Shown: positions 1 through 11,950, numbered from the stretch's first letter. The stretch: DNA of 64,000 nt from Rhabdornis inornatus (GCA_013397075.1 VWZS01003386.1:310583-374582); one strand, 5' to 3'. Numbers and translations: made by a program. Notes: generated by a model not told the origin, from the sequence alone.

Positions 1-3000
1 ATTTGATGTTGACACATATTGAAAGATTAAATTACTTCTAGATACTAAATTATCTTTTGGATCTTTACATATGATATTTCACTGGTTTTCCATGATTCTT
101 TATTTTCTTTTTACTTGCTTTTATACAGAGAGACCCTCAGGTGTTTGAGTCTCTCAGTTTCACATCATGCCTAGCCCTGTGAAGCAGCAAGGTGCCAGTC
201 TGTTGGAGTGTGGAGAGGACAGGAATGTCCTTTGGGATTGCTGGCATTTGTATCTGTACTTCTATTGGCTTTGTAACTGCATCACACAAAGTACAGCATC
301 CACTTCCAACAAGGCAAGGTAAAAAAGCTGTGACTGGCTTAGGGACCTGCACAGGGCAAGGAGATTCATCATCCAGAGCAAATCCAGGAGAAAAACAAAC
401 CCTGGGAGCCTAAGTGGAGCTCTGGCAAGCTGGGCAGCCATGGAGAGGCTCAAGGTTTACAGCTGGAGCATGGAAGAGGCTGGCTGCCCACTGCTGTATG
501 GCTCAGTTAATCAGTACCTTGCAGCATCTCTCCTGCCCTGATAAAGCCATAAAGATGTCAGCAGTGGAGCAGGTGTTTTGGTTCTTCAGCCAAGACAGAG
601 AAAAGTATGAAAGCACAGAGCTGCTTGAGTGATTCACTGGCTGAGTGGACTCAAAGTGATGTGCTGTAAGCAGCTGGGTGGCCATGGTGGCCAGCACTCG
701 GTACCAGCACCAGCAGTGCAGAGGAGCCAGGTGTGACCAGGGCAGAGTCCAGCTCATCCTCCAAATGCTGCTGCAGCCCAGGGAGGAGCTTTCCACCCTG
801 CCTGTCAGGAACTGCAGTCTGTGTTGGCATGGGCAGGAGGAAAAATATGATGGGAAACTGGGAGATTAAAATAATCCCAGTGAAAACAGGATGTTGGAAA
901 GCTGGTAACGTAATGGGGCTGCAGGGCTGGCTGGCTGCAGAAGGCTGCTGGGGCCAGGGAGGCTCTCACACAGGCTGTTTGGGGCAAAACACCCAGTTCT
1001 CACATGTAGGCCCACACCAAAGTTTGAGGCAGAGGCAGCACAGCTCTGCTGGCAGCAGACTGGAATCTTGTGTTCCCCAAAACATGACTGATTATGGCTA
1101 TTTCCACCAATGTGTTCACTCACCTTCTCTCAACACCTGCCTAAATTCTTTTTTGTTGGATGAAGGTCATAAACCATCCCCTCCAGCACATCAGCCTGGC
1201 ATCACATTTATTTAAGAGATAGGAGCTGCCAGGCAGCAGGATGGAGCTGTTCCAGAGCCCAGCTGCCAGCAGGGAGCTGGATATCTCCCAGCTGATCGCA
1301 GCCTGCTCTTCGAGCTGCCATCCATGGCGTCCTTCCAGCTACGACCAAATGAAAACCAAACAGTGTTTGTCTCTCACTAAACTGCCTCTTCCTTCCAGCA
1401 CTGACAGCAGCAGTCAGTGCTGTGGATTTATGGCAGGGGTGGCAGGTCTTGGGGTGGCTGAGGGAGCTGGTTCCCATCCCCAGGGCCAGTCTGTGACCTG
1501 TCAGAGGCTGGTGAGGGGCTGCTGGCCAGTGCCCAACCATCTTCTTGAGTGCCTTGCACACCCAGCACTGAGGTGTTTCTGCTACTCTGGGAGCAGGGCA
1601 GCTGCAGTGCCAGACCCTGGTTTCAGCCTGGAGAGTGTGGTGGGCTCATGAGAGGGTTACATTGCAGGTCCTGGGCTCTCGCACCTGTGGGTTGTGCTTA
1701 GAAGGAAGTGTGAACTCAGTGCCCCACAATTTGTGAGGTCATTGAGCCATTAGAAAGTGCATACTAAAATCTCTGAGGCTAAATCAAACTGGGTTGTTCT
1801 TCAGGTAAAATGAAAATTGCTGTTTTACATGAGTCCAAACTGCTATCCACTTATTCACTTTCCAAGGCTAAATTGAATCTACTATGTACGTTGCAAGTTG
1901 CCAGAGTTTGTCAATGCAGTGCAGAAGCAGATGGGTGCAGAACAGCCCCTTGGATGAAGACCATGTCCCCAGTTTTAATCAGCCAGTTCTTCCCAGACAT
2001 CAGGTCTTTCCCCAGTTAGGCATCCCAGCTGGGCAGGCATGGCTGTGGGGCTTGGAAGAAAAGCTCATGAAGGGCAGGCTCTGCCCAGCTCCACACAGGT
2101 CCTGCAGCAGGGGAGCTGGGCTTTCCCTGGTGTGTCTGCAACTTGCCTTTCTCATGAGTGTTCCAGATGATTTGGGTCCTGAGGACATCAGTGTAACCAG
2201 TGTATCCTGTAACCTCTGTTTCTCTTCTTCCACACTCAAAAGATGCAACAGATTTGTTCTGCAGATCCTTGAAACAGTCAAAGTCTTATGCTCATCCATG
2301 AATGTCCCAGATGTTCACTACATCACTTGACTTTTATGATGAGTGATAAATAACAGGAGGAGATGGAGTGCTTAAAGTGAAATAATTGACTGGAGTCAGT
2401 GGCCCGACTCCCCTGGAACTCAGGCCATTTTCTGGAGTAGTAGGATGCCCAGCACCTTTAACAATCAGCCCCTGTACAGTTTTTGCCCAAGACTAAATAA
2501 AGAGATGTATTTTCAAGATTAACTTCTTCACTGTTGCAGGTTTTGACATCAATTTCGGTGTCTGTGAGCAGTGTCATAGGACAGCTGGCTTCAAATTCAA
2601 GAAGCCGGATCAGGGGAGCTCCCTGCATGCCAGGAGGGGAGTGTGGGGAGCAACACCCCTGTGAAAGCCCAGACAGAGTTCAAATTCATGTTAGTTTTAC
2701 ATATTTGACACAAGAAATCTCTCCAGGCACCACTTCAATCCAATTTACAGTGTCTGGCTCAAGTGAAGTATGGGAAGAATTTGCTTAAGCGATTTGAGTG
2801 GCGATATGTGGAGGGCTGGGCGAGCAGCAGGGCCCTGGGGATGGTGGGGCTGAGCAGCCCTGGGGGCTCAGGAAAGCTCCATCCCCCTTCACAGGCACCC
2901 TGCTCTCTGCCAGTGAGACCAGTGGCAGCAGGTCAGGAGCAGGCCAACTTGGTCCTTCCCCCATTCTCCTTAAAATACTCATGAAGCTGCTTTAAAAACC

Positions 3001-5400
3001 AAGCCGGAGATGCTACTGCTCATGTCCTGGGTTAATTCCCAGCAGGGAGTGTCACCTCTGGGCACCAGGGTACTCCGTTTCCATCTCACTGCCACACAGC
3101 ACCCCAGCCTCATCACCCACACAGCTGAGTTCACAGAAATTTGGGAATGACATGGCTTTCCAACAGCTTAAGATACCTTCACTTCCTGCAAAGGGAAAGC
3201 AAGTCTCAAGAGGCTTTGCAGCATGCACAGATGTTAATTGCCTTCTTCCCACATCACTAAGAAATTTGTGTGTTGTGTTCTCCACTATACAGCAGGGAAA
3301 ATGAAAGATGGAGCAGTTAGACCTCATCCTGCGAGAGCAGGGTGCTGACTGGGCTGGGACAAACCAGGCTCTCCCTCTGCTGGAGTTTGAGTCACCTTAA
3401 GGGAATCGGAAAATTAAGGTAAGAGAGAAATAATTTACAGCTTTAGCTCTTACTTTGTCCCTGAAATCTCTGCAATGTCCTGGGCACTTACAGAAACTAA
3501 TGAACCATGTCACCTGAATGTGGAGCACTTATAGGGAGAATCAGAGCAGTGATGGTGGTTAAAGGTGACTCCAGATGAGAGAGCAGTGGGAGAACCCAGC
3601 CCTCTTCCTTTGGGAGAGCAGTGTGTTTGCAGAGGTAGCATATCCCACCAGGACAGGGTACATCCAGCCTGGAGACAGTGTCCTGGCCATGCTGCCTTAG
3701 AAGGCAAGTGAGGAGGGGTGATTCCTGACCTTACTTTCAAAATGGGAGGGGGTGAAGACAGAAGGTTGGGTCTATACTGACTGTAAAGGAGGGAAGGTCA
3801 GTTGTGCCTGCTGTTGCTGAAGCCATGCTGTTCACCAGGACAGCATCAATGGCTCAGGCCAACAGAGAGTTCTGACAGATGGCATCATCACTGTGAGGTG
3901 GGATCTCCACTTCTCCATTTTTGGAGTCACTCACACTAGAAAGCAAGGTGGGGGTACCATCCAAATGCTGTGTAAGGACTTGTTTGCCCTGGCAGTGCTG
4001 TGGTGGCCACCACAGCACCTCTCCCTGCACAAGCAGGGGCTGCTGTCCCCAGAGCTGTGCTGTGCTGCCGTGGGGAGGTTGTAACACAGCCCTCATGTGC
4101 ACCATGGCCCAACAGCGTGGTGAGGGTGGTGCAGCTTACCCCAGCCTTATAGGAGCAGCTTGCTCTGGCACATGGTGGGAACACAGGTTTTCAGGGCTGC
4201 AGCAGGGCAGTGTGAGTTTCCAAAGGGTCCAGCTGCCTTCCATGCATTACATCATGGATTTGATGGCCATGACCACTGCCATTCCTGCCTCCCCCTCATG
4301 GGAGGGCTCAGGGAATAATTCATTAATTAGAAAACATCATTGCATCAATGATAACATAAGCAATTTTATGGTGCTAAATGGTCATTTCCAGTTAATGTAT
4401 TTTTTAACTTCTGAGAATGGCTCGGCAGCCTCTCAGGTGGTGTCAGCAGCGTTCCCACCCACTGCCACAGCCCGGGCACGGGGACACTGATGGGCACTGC
4501 TGAGCTGCCTCTCTCCTATGCTGGCAGCACATCTAGAGCCATATAAATGAAAGTTTCCAAACACGAAGGCAGCACTGAGAAAGAGGAAAATTATCCTTCA
4601 GGGAAGTATTCTGCTATTGTCAGGGCAGCGTGGAATGAAAACAGAAAGGATTTTAAGACTGGGTTTTGGCTGCCAGTTGAGGCTGTGATTATAAACTGCA
4701 GCCTGAATGCACCATGCCTGAACCAACCCCTCCCCCTGCCCAAGCCTTAAGCCAAAGGATTTAAACAAGCTCTTATGTAATATGGTTTTAGTGTTTCCAG
4801 TAGAAATAGGTGTTCTAAATAGAAATGATTTGCAGATGAAATAGGCTTATATAAAATGCTTTTACATTTATATAACCCCATGTTGGCATTGCACCCAACA
4901 CTTCCATCAGCTGTGAGCCCAGGGCTGGGGGCAGTGCAGGGTGCTGGTAGTGCCCAGTTTGGTGCCAGCATGCCACAGCCAGGACTGCACTGGCCTCTGC
5001 ACCACAGAGCAATCCCTGTCCTGTGCCCAGCCCACCGGGCAGCGCCCCTCCAGGGCCAGAGCCTGCTGGGAGAGGTGAACTTGGGGTAGAATTTCTCAAG
5101 TGTAGTCTCCTCCCTTGTCCCTGCTCCGGGGTTCACTCACAGGAACAATTGCAGAACACTGCTGTGGTGCTCCCAGGTGCTGTGCCGGTCCTGGGGCAGT
5201 GGGGACAGCCCTGGCTCCAGCCCTGGTTCCAGCAGAGCAGCAGTGCCAGCCCTGGTTCCAGCTGCAGGGCCATGGCAGAGCAGATCATCCAGACTGCAGA
5301 CACTGTCCCTTAGGGTCAGTGCTTTGGTCCTTTGGGCAAACAGAGTTGTTGTGAATGTCAAGAAATAGAATTCTCCTTCATCTCAACATCCATGCAGGGA
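1..5400. other. Intergenic, no gene recognised
   Basis: Ordinary mixed-composition DNA with only short ORFs lacking any known domain. The first 130 bp are AT-rich and end in a splice-acceptor-like TTTTATACAG at about 119-128, but no coding sequence follows. A plus-strand AATAAA lies at about 2495-2500. An AT-rich, enhancer-like patch lies at 4310-4400. Confidence 0.6.
4310..4400. promoter_or_regulatory. Candidate conserved non-coding element, AT-rich with homeodomain-type motifs
   Basis: A compact patch with ATTCATTAATTAG, then TGCATCAATGATAACATAAG and CAATTTTATGG, in GC-richer surroundings. Dense TAAT/ATTA cores plus GATAA and HOX/PBX-like motifs are typical of developmental enhancers. Conservation cannot be judged from one genome. 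Confidence 0.25.
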
Positions 5401-5402
5401 TG

Positions 5403-5522
5403 TCTCTGTGTATGTGTGTGCATGTATTTATATAACACATATATATTTGCAGGTATATATATATATTTGTGTGTATATATATATATATGGATGTATACAT
5501 TTATATATACACATATGATATA
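5403..5522. repeat. TG/TA-rich microsatellite
   Basis: Interrupted runs of TG and TA dinucleotides, including two (TA)n runs, ending in a GTATACATTTATATATACAC-type patch. The ORFs across it encode only repeat-derived Tyr/Ile/Val strings. Confidence 0.9.
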
Positions 5523-6920
5523 GTGAAAGACCTGACTGCCTCCAGCAGGTTGGCAGCACGGCCTGGGCTGTGGGCTCTTCCCAAGCAGTGGCCACAGTCC
5601 CATTGAGCAGCCAGGGGCAGCCCCCTGTCTCACTTGAGGCTCCTAAACCAAATATCTCCCTTGCCATGAGTGTGCACCCACAGGATGAGCCCTCACTTGC
5701 CATGCCTCTTCTCCATGGCCACCTTCATCCAGGTTATGGCTGCTCGAAGCTGCTGAGCCTCTTACCCAGCCCAGCAGTGCATCAGGAGCCAAGAGAGTGG
5801 CCACTGATAAGGGCAGTAATAATTAGCTTGGAAACAGTGTTTTCTGAGCAGAAAAAAATGGTTGCTATGTTACAACCTTTATGTATGGGAAAGATACTCA
5901 GTCAAATCTTACACAACAGCCCTCAGTGCACCACACCAAACATTTGCTCTTAGGGGAAGGACTGTTGGCTAAGTAATTTTAGCTACCATTATGTGTACAG
6001 AACATGCATAGAGTCATACATATAGAGATATTAATAGATGTGCATGCCTTGTTTATACACACATACATTTCCATATGTATGAGAAACAAGAACGTGCTTT
6101 TCAGCTACAGTCTGTTACTGCAACAGACCTATATGATTTATAGCTCCTTGCCATTAACATTTCCATTCAAATAATGCCTTATTTATGCCCATACCAGAGA
6201 AGCTCTTTTGACAACGTGGGAAGAGGCTTTTTATTGCAAAGCCAGAACTGTCAGCAGCATCTATTATTTTTGGTGGGACTGTCAGTTCTCCAAGCAACAT
6301 AACTTCATTTTTAATCCAGGTCTGATGGAAGACACTTGATCTGTCCTGCTTTTATCAGTCACAGGGGCAAAATTGCCACAAAGAAATGGTATGTGTGACC
6401 TTCGAAAATGACTGTCGCCCTTTCCATCTTGTCTGTGCTCTATTTTTCATAAAAGCGTGTTTCTGTGGTGCATTACAGGGGAAATGAGCCATTCATCTTT
6501 GTCTCCACTGCCCTCACAATTGCTGGGGAGTCACTCCCTGCAGGCCCAAGGAGAATGCTGGGTCAAGCAGCACTTGGGCATCTTTTATAGCTGGACCTGC
6601 AGTGATTCATCAGCCTCTTCCCCTTGGAAATCAATACTTATGTGTAGTACAAATGCTTATGGCCCCTTATGTCATCTACAGATAAAAATTAAACAAACAG
6701 ACCAAACCAAAGCAAAACAAACAGCTGTACCTTGGTCTAAATGTTTAGTGCTTGAACCAATGGCTCTGCCAGCTCCCACCCACTGTGGCATACAGTGAGG
6801 TACTGCAGCCCTTCAGCAAGCATGGTGGAGCTGAAGGACAGGATAAAAACTGCAGAGACGGCTGCAAACCAATCCCAGCCCTTGAGTTTCCTTAGGGACA
6901 GCATGATCTCAACAACAAAA
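5523..6920. other. Intergenic, with a weak TG/TA patch and a candidate non-coding element
   Basis: No gene recognised. A weaker TATA/CATACAT-rich patch spans about 5990-6082. From about 6230 to 6460 the sequence is AT-rich and non-repetitive, resembling a conserved non-coding element. An A/C-rich simple stretch lies at 6680-6725. Confidence 0.55.
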
Positions 6921-7200
6921 GTTATATTTTATATATGTAATATATAACATTGGATATGTGTGTATATATACAATATAGCAGTGTATTACATGTAACAGAA
7001 GTATAGATACATTATATATGTACATATAGAAGTATAATGTCTCTATGCACATCCATGTCCATATATTTACATATACAACCTGTGTATGTGTATGAATATA
7101 TGTATATATGTAGAATCATGAGTAGAATCTGTGTATACACACATGTGTAAGTATACAGACATACATACGTCTACATGTGTGTTCATGCACATATGTGTAC
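6921..7200. repeat. TA/TG/CA-rich simple repeat region
   Basis: About 280 bp of degenerate TATATG, TGTGTATA and CATACATA units. It has the same style as the patches at 5.4, 8.25 and 11.4 kb. Confidence 0.85.
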
Positions 7201-8224
7201 AAACTTCTCCACACCCACAGAGACACGAAGGGAGGCTCACCTTGTGCAAGGTATTGCCAATCTGTCAGCAGTCCAAGATTCTCACGCTGCCAGTGCTTGT
7301 TCCTTCAGGAATTCAGCTGTGATGGCCAGCCCAGGGCCTGTGCAGTAAAAAAGCAACTCCCAGCACCCGAGTCAGCCTGAGCCTGCTTTTGCACTAAAGA
7401 CACCTGTCTCCCAAGCTGTTGTGCAGGCAGCCAGGCACAGAGCTGTTCTCAGCTGGGTGACAGTGACCGTGTCTGCCCTGCCCAGTCAAGGGGGTTCAGT
7501 TTGTTCCCCACTCCACAGCCCTGGCTGCTCAGTGCCCCAGTTCACAGCAGAACTCATCTGGTTGCTCTTACAGAGGTAGCTGTCACTTCTATCAGGGCTT
7601 CTAAAATAAGGTAAAAAGGCAGCATGATGTAGCAAGCTCTCTCCCTGCTTGGATTTGTGCTTACAGTTCTTTAAGGAGACTATATTTCAGTTACAGTAAT
7701 CACTCCACAAAAACTACTGTCACTAAAAACCCACCCCTTGCCCTCATGCTGCTCTGCTGCATTTCTGAGATGACTAATGTACCACTTTATTTTTCCAGTA
7801 ACTATGAAGGAAAATGCTAATAAAACTTCTGGAAGAATTTTACTTATTTTTCTTGCTTTGAAGCTGGGCACTCATCATGGGTCTAAGACCATGAGCTTCC
7901 CTCGTAAAACTTGAGGCAACTTAGGCAGCAGCTCCTGCAGCCATTGGCAAGCCTTGGCCCATGTGGCTTGGCACCATTTCTTTGGACATCTCAGAGACTC
8001 TGCCAGAAGCCTTTTGGCCACTGTATGAGCCTGCCCTGCTCTCTGCTGATGCCCCAAAGATGGTCTGGTGCAGGGGGATCACATCCCTGCAGGCACACAA
8101 AGGCAAGGGCCTCCTTCCCCCTCTAAATTTCAGTCTGTCTGGAGAAAGCCTATAACCCCAGGTACCAGATTTCCTTTTCCAGGACAGGTCTTTTGCATAG
8201 CATGAATGTGTTATTTTTGAGCCT
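7201..8224. other. Intergenic, nothing recognised
   Basis: Mixed-composition sequence with short ORFs only. No domain, repeat family or regulatory cluster stands out. Confidence 0.6.
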
Positions 8225-8345
8225 GTATATTATATCTATACATACATTTTTGTGTGTTATGTATATATACATATATATACACTTATGTGTGTATATTATG
8301 TGTACATACATCTATACATATGCATATTTATATATCTATATTTAT
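8225..8345. repeat. TA/TG-rich microsatellite
   Basis: Alternating TATA/TGTG/CATA sequence (for example GTATATATACATATATATAC), about 120 bp, imperfect. Confidence 0.88.
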
Positions 8346-8950
8346 CTCCTCTGCAGTACTTGCACATAGATAGGAAGCACAGAGCTGATGACTAAACTCT
8401 GGGTTTAATGTCTAAAAATACAGATGGAAAAAAATAACTCATTTTACTGGCACAAATATTCAGGCGAGTGTTTTTGCAGGCACAAACCAAGCAGCTGCTT
8501 AGTGGCCAGGTAAGCAAGTGGCTGGGAGAGGACTGATCTTGCAATGGAGGGTGCCAGCAACATTTCTGACCTAGACAGACACTGCTACAGAGACGAAGAT
8601 GGCTGAAAACAGATCTGACCCTTGTTCAGGGAATAAATCCTATCTGTTTTTGCAAGAGGCATAACGTACATACTTCTGCTAAACTAACAGCATAAAGCAC
8701 CAAGCATAACCACTGGAAAGTTGGCACCATCTGGTTTTCAGTGCTGAAAACACGCCAGCATGCTTGGGCATTGTGGAACAATTTTAGGAGATGAAAGACA
8801 AAAGATGAAACGGTGTCACGCCCTGGTGTTTTGTGCCTGGTGGGTGAGAGGCTGGCCGTGGCCACCACGCCCGCTGCCCTTCAGGCGCTGGCCAGGCTTG
8901 GGACAAATCCTGGCATCCCCAGCCTGGGAGTGGAGCCTGCAGGAGACAGT

Positions 8951-9016
8951 GCCTGGGTGTACAAGTGGGACGGCGCCTGGGTGTGCAAGTGGGATAGCGC
9001 CTGGGCGTGCAGGTGA
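8951..9016. repeat. 24-bp minisatellite, about 2.7 copies
   Basis: The unit begins GCCTGGGTGTGCAAGTGGGA and starts at 8951, 8975 and 8999, with a few substitutions between copies. Because 24 is a multiple of three, an overlapping ORF gains a repeated peptide by chance. Confidence 0.85.
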
Positions 9017-9649
9017 GATTTCTCTCACCCACTGAACAGCCCCTGGCCCATCAGCTCGCCGTGCCACGGGCAGGGAGCAGTCCCAGCCTGCCCCAGCAGG
9101 GTATCTGTGCTGCAGGATCCAGCTTTACCCACTAATCCAAATTTGCCAGGTAGCAGCAATACAAACAGGTGAAAAATAAAACCAGCACCAACCTCAGCTC
9201 GTGCTTGATTCTGGCTGCTTCAGCAGTTTCTCCTTAAGGATGAGATGACGACTCCACTTTGCCTGGAGCAGATCCCTCCTGGCCCTCAGGAACATCAGCA
9301 CCAGCAGGGCTCAAAGCCTCAGCCCTTTGCCAGCTTTGCCTGGGGACACCTGGGGCTCGACCTCTGCTCACAGGAGTGCTACAGACAGGGCTGTATTCAT
9401 GAGCTTCCTTCCCTATGTGACCTTCACCTCCCATTTTTTGAGGCTGTACCTACGGAATTTAAATTTAGGTTAATCCTTTAGCACCATCAGGTTCAAGACT
9501 TCCACGCTTGAAGACTAATGAGCTGCATTAAGATTAAATCCCATCAACGAGAATACCAATGATTTTGCTCCTCAGTGCTCATTCAGACCCTTCCAAAATT
9601 GCTGTCACGGTGCTGTGGAATCACACTGCTAAGGGGTTCACTGGTGCTG

Positions 9650-9755
9650 AGAAGCCCAGGGGAGCTGGACTCGTGCTGAGCAAGAGGGAGGCCAGGTGGC
9701 CTAAGGAGGCTTCTTCCAACCTACATTTCCCTGTGATTCTGACATCAAAAGCCAC
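9650..9755 (+). mobile_element. CR1-like LINE 3'-end fragment
   Basis: The order GGTGGCCTAAGGAGGCTTC, then TTCCAACCTACA, then CCTGTGATTCTG matches the end of chicken-repeat-1 elements (a 'gacct...aggtcccttccaacc' stretch before GATTCTGTG-type terminal repeats). It is diverged and 5'-truncated, normal for CR1. CR1 is the dominant LINE of birds and other sauropsids, which supports the host assignment. Called by eye. Confidence 0.5.
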
Positions 9756-10749
9756 CCCACGGAAATAAACTGAAAACTAGCTCCACCATAGATGGAGCTT
9801 CTGCCTGCTGCTGCTTTTTTTGTGTGTAACATGGTCACAAACAGCTTTTTCTTCTGTACCTGTCATATGAAGAATAAAAGTGATGGAGAAAATGCACAAG
9901 AAAAGAGCAATTTTTGTAAAGTCATTGTCAAAAATGAAGAACTGTGACCCTTTCATCTCTCTTACAGAAGTCCATGGGAACAGCAAGGCCAGCCATATTC
10001 ACCACAGACCACATGGACAGATACACCCAAAATCCATGACCATTTTTGAAACATCAGCTGCTCAAAAGCATCTTTAAAAAGAAACGAAGACACAAACTTA
10101 CACAATATGCAGGCATCACAGAGCTGAACCAAACCCCTCCATCTGCCTCATGAAGATTGTCTCGGGATTTGGGCACAGATTTGTGCCTGAGCTTTGTGTT
10201 TCTCAGCCCTCTCAAACATGTAGTTTAAACACTTCAGTAATCTCCAGTCTTTCAGGGTTAATGATCAGACATAACTTTGAAGCTGCTGAACTTGTGAACC
10301 AGGATGTGTTGGAAAAGGCTGAGGCATGTAAAGATTAGCCCTTTCTCAGGAGGAGAGTGCTAGCTGGGGCGACTGGGAGGGTTTATGTTTGGTGGGATTT
10401 TGCTGACAGGGGCGATGCCATGGCCCCGCTCACCCCCCAACAGCCTCCCTGCTCCAGGGAGCCCCAGCAGCTTCTCCCCCTTTGCTCTCTCCATGCTCAT
10501 GCAGTGCTGCGGAATCAGCAGCCAGCATAAACCCACGGCTGCTGCACTCTGCTCCGTGGGGTTGGAGGTTTTTAATTCGTTTCAGTTCAAATGAGATGAA
10601 ACCCAGCCATTTATTACAACTTTTCTGCAATGCATCTCTTCTGTGACCCCGCAGCTACTCACCCAAACCGAGTTATCCATCACCTTGTGCAGCTGGAGCT
10701 GCCATGCCCCAGCGAGCCCAGAGCTCCAGCCCGGCAGGGGCCAGCTGAG

Positions 10750-10850
10750 GTCAGCTGTGCCAGCCTGCAGTGTCACAGCCCAGCCGGGGTCAGCTGTGCC
10801 AGCCTGCAGTGTCACAGCCCATCCAGGGTCAGCTGTGCCAGCCCCAGTGG
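10750..10850. repeat. 39-bp minisatellite, about 2.5 copies
   Basis: The unit begins GTCAGCTGTGCCAGCCTGCA and starts at 10750, 10789 and 10828. The first two are near identical and the third diverges after about 20 bp. The 13-codon period produces a repeated peptide in ORFs, but no gene structure supports coding. Confidence 0.88.
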
Positions 10851-11009
10851 CTGCGTGGCCATGCCAGAGCCTGCTCCTGCTGCCCTCCAACCTGCAGTGT
10901 GCGGGTCACAGCCCAGCCAGGACAGCAAACCCCTGCTACACCTCGGATTACTTCACCCCTCACTCCTCCCAGGCACAGCAAACATTCCCCAGGTGAGCTC
11001 AGTTTTACC

Positions 11010-11200
11010 AGCTAATAGGATATTTATCAACTGGTGTGAAAACACCAGCAGAGCAATTCTAATGCGACGCAAGACGTGTGAAAACTCATTTATACGAGAA
11101 ATACATTCGAAAACTGTGCCGCTCTCCCGAAGGCATTTTTTCCCATTTCTTCGTTATGTACTTGCAGATTAATGGAGCGATATTTTTAATTGTTAAAACT
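11010..11200. promoter_or_regulatory. Candidate non-coding element with T-box-like palindrome
   Basis: AT-rich yet CpG-containing, non-repetitive sequence beside the CpG island. It includes a perfect inverted repeat CTGGTGT-GAAA-ACACCAG at 11031-11048, whose left half overlaps a T-box half-site core (GGTGTGAA). Retained CpGs in AT-rich DNA suggest constraint or lack of methylation. Function is inferred. Confidence 0.3.
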
Positions 11201-11950
11201 TTCCACAGCCGCTCTTGATCCCGCACGTTCCGGCCTCCGCGGGGATGGCGCGGCCAACAGCGCCACCGGCCGGCCAGCAGCGGGATGGGCCCGGCTGGGG
11301 ACGCCGGAGGGGCACGGGGACATCTGAGGGGCAGAGGGACACTCAGGTGTGCCCGTGTGTCCAGGCACACGATACCGTCTGTGCGCATCCACACGTGTGT
11401 GTGTGTGTGTGTGTGTACGTGTGCACCTGCTGGAGCATGGATAGTTTATGTACGTGCACACTGTGTGCGTATGCACACCTGTATGAATATATTCATACGC
11501 ATATATACACGCGTATAGAATTTTACATGCCCGTATATGTTTATACACCCATGTATGTTTATACATACACACATAAATGTGCACAGAGACACGCGCACCG
11601 TTATGTGTGTACACACACACGGAAGAGCGGTGTTTATCTGTACACATCCCGAGTCTATGTATGGCTAAATCGCTGCCCGCAGCTGGCGCTGTTTGTCGCC
11701 GCTCCCCGAGAGGGGCAGGCTGCAGCCGGCTCCTGCTCGCCCCGGCACTGCGCGCCCTGCGGCCACCGCGGGGAGCCGGAGCCCGCAGCTCCGCCGCACC
11801 GGGGGAAAGGGACAGGGGAGGGACGGACGGGGGAGGCGGGCATGGGGGGCCAGGCGGCTGCCGAGCCCTCGGGGAGACGTGCTGCTGGGGAGCCCCATCC
11901 CGGGGGGACGTGTCCCACCCCCGCAGGACAGCTCTGCCAAGAGTGGAGGT
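11200..11950. promoter_or_regulatory. CpG-rich island without a recognised gene
   Basis: Two strongly CpG-rich blocks (about 11205-11340 and 11665-11905) flank a TG/CA microsatellite. They contain GC-box-like runs such as GGGGGAGGCGGG and look like a vertebrate CpG-island promoter. No exon with recognisable homology lies on either strand within several kb, so it could serve a non-coding transcript, an unseen gene or an enhancer. A plus-strand ORF of 277 codons runs through the microsatellite but reads as repeat-derived sequence. Confidence 0.5.
11390..11620. repeat. TG/CA and TATA/CATA microsatellite inside the CpG island
   Basis: It starts with an uninterrupted (GT)n run at about 11395-11416, then degenerate CACATA/GTATAC units, and ends with (AC)n at about 11607-11620. 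Confidence 0.88.

Larger units (their letters stand above)
8346..10749. other. Intergenic, with a 24-bp minisatellite and a CR1-like tail
   Basis: No gene recognised. It contains the 24-bp tandem repeat near 8951 and a CR1-like 3' end near 9650-9755, described separately. Confidence 0.55.

Noticed and set aside
100..420. Possible exon after a splice-acceptor-like TTTTATACAG at the left edge (MAPK6 was considered)
   Set aside because: The downstream frames do not resemble MAPK6 or any known protein, and no donor or partner exon is evident.
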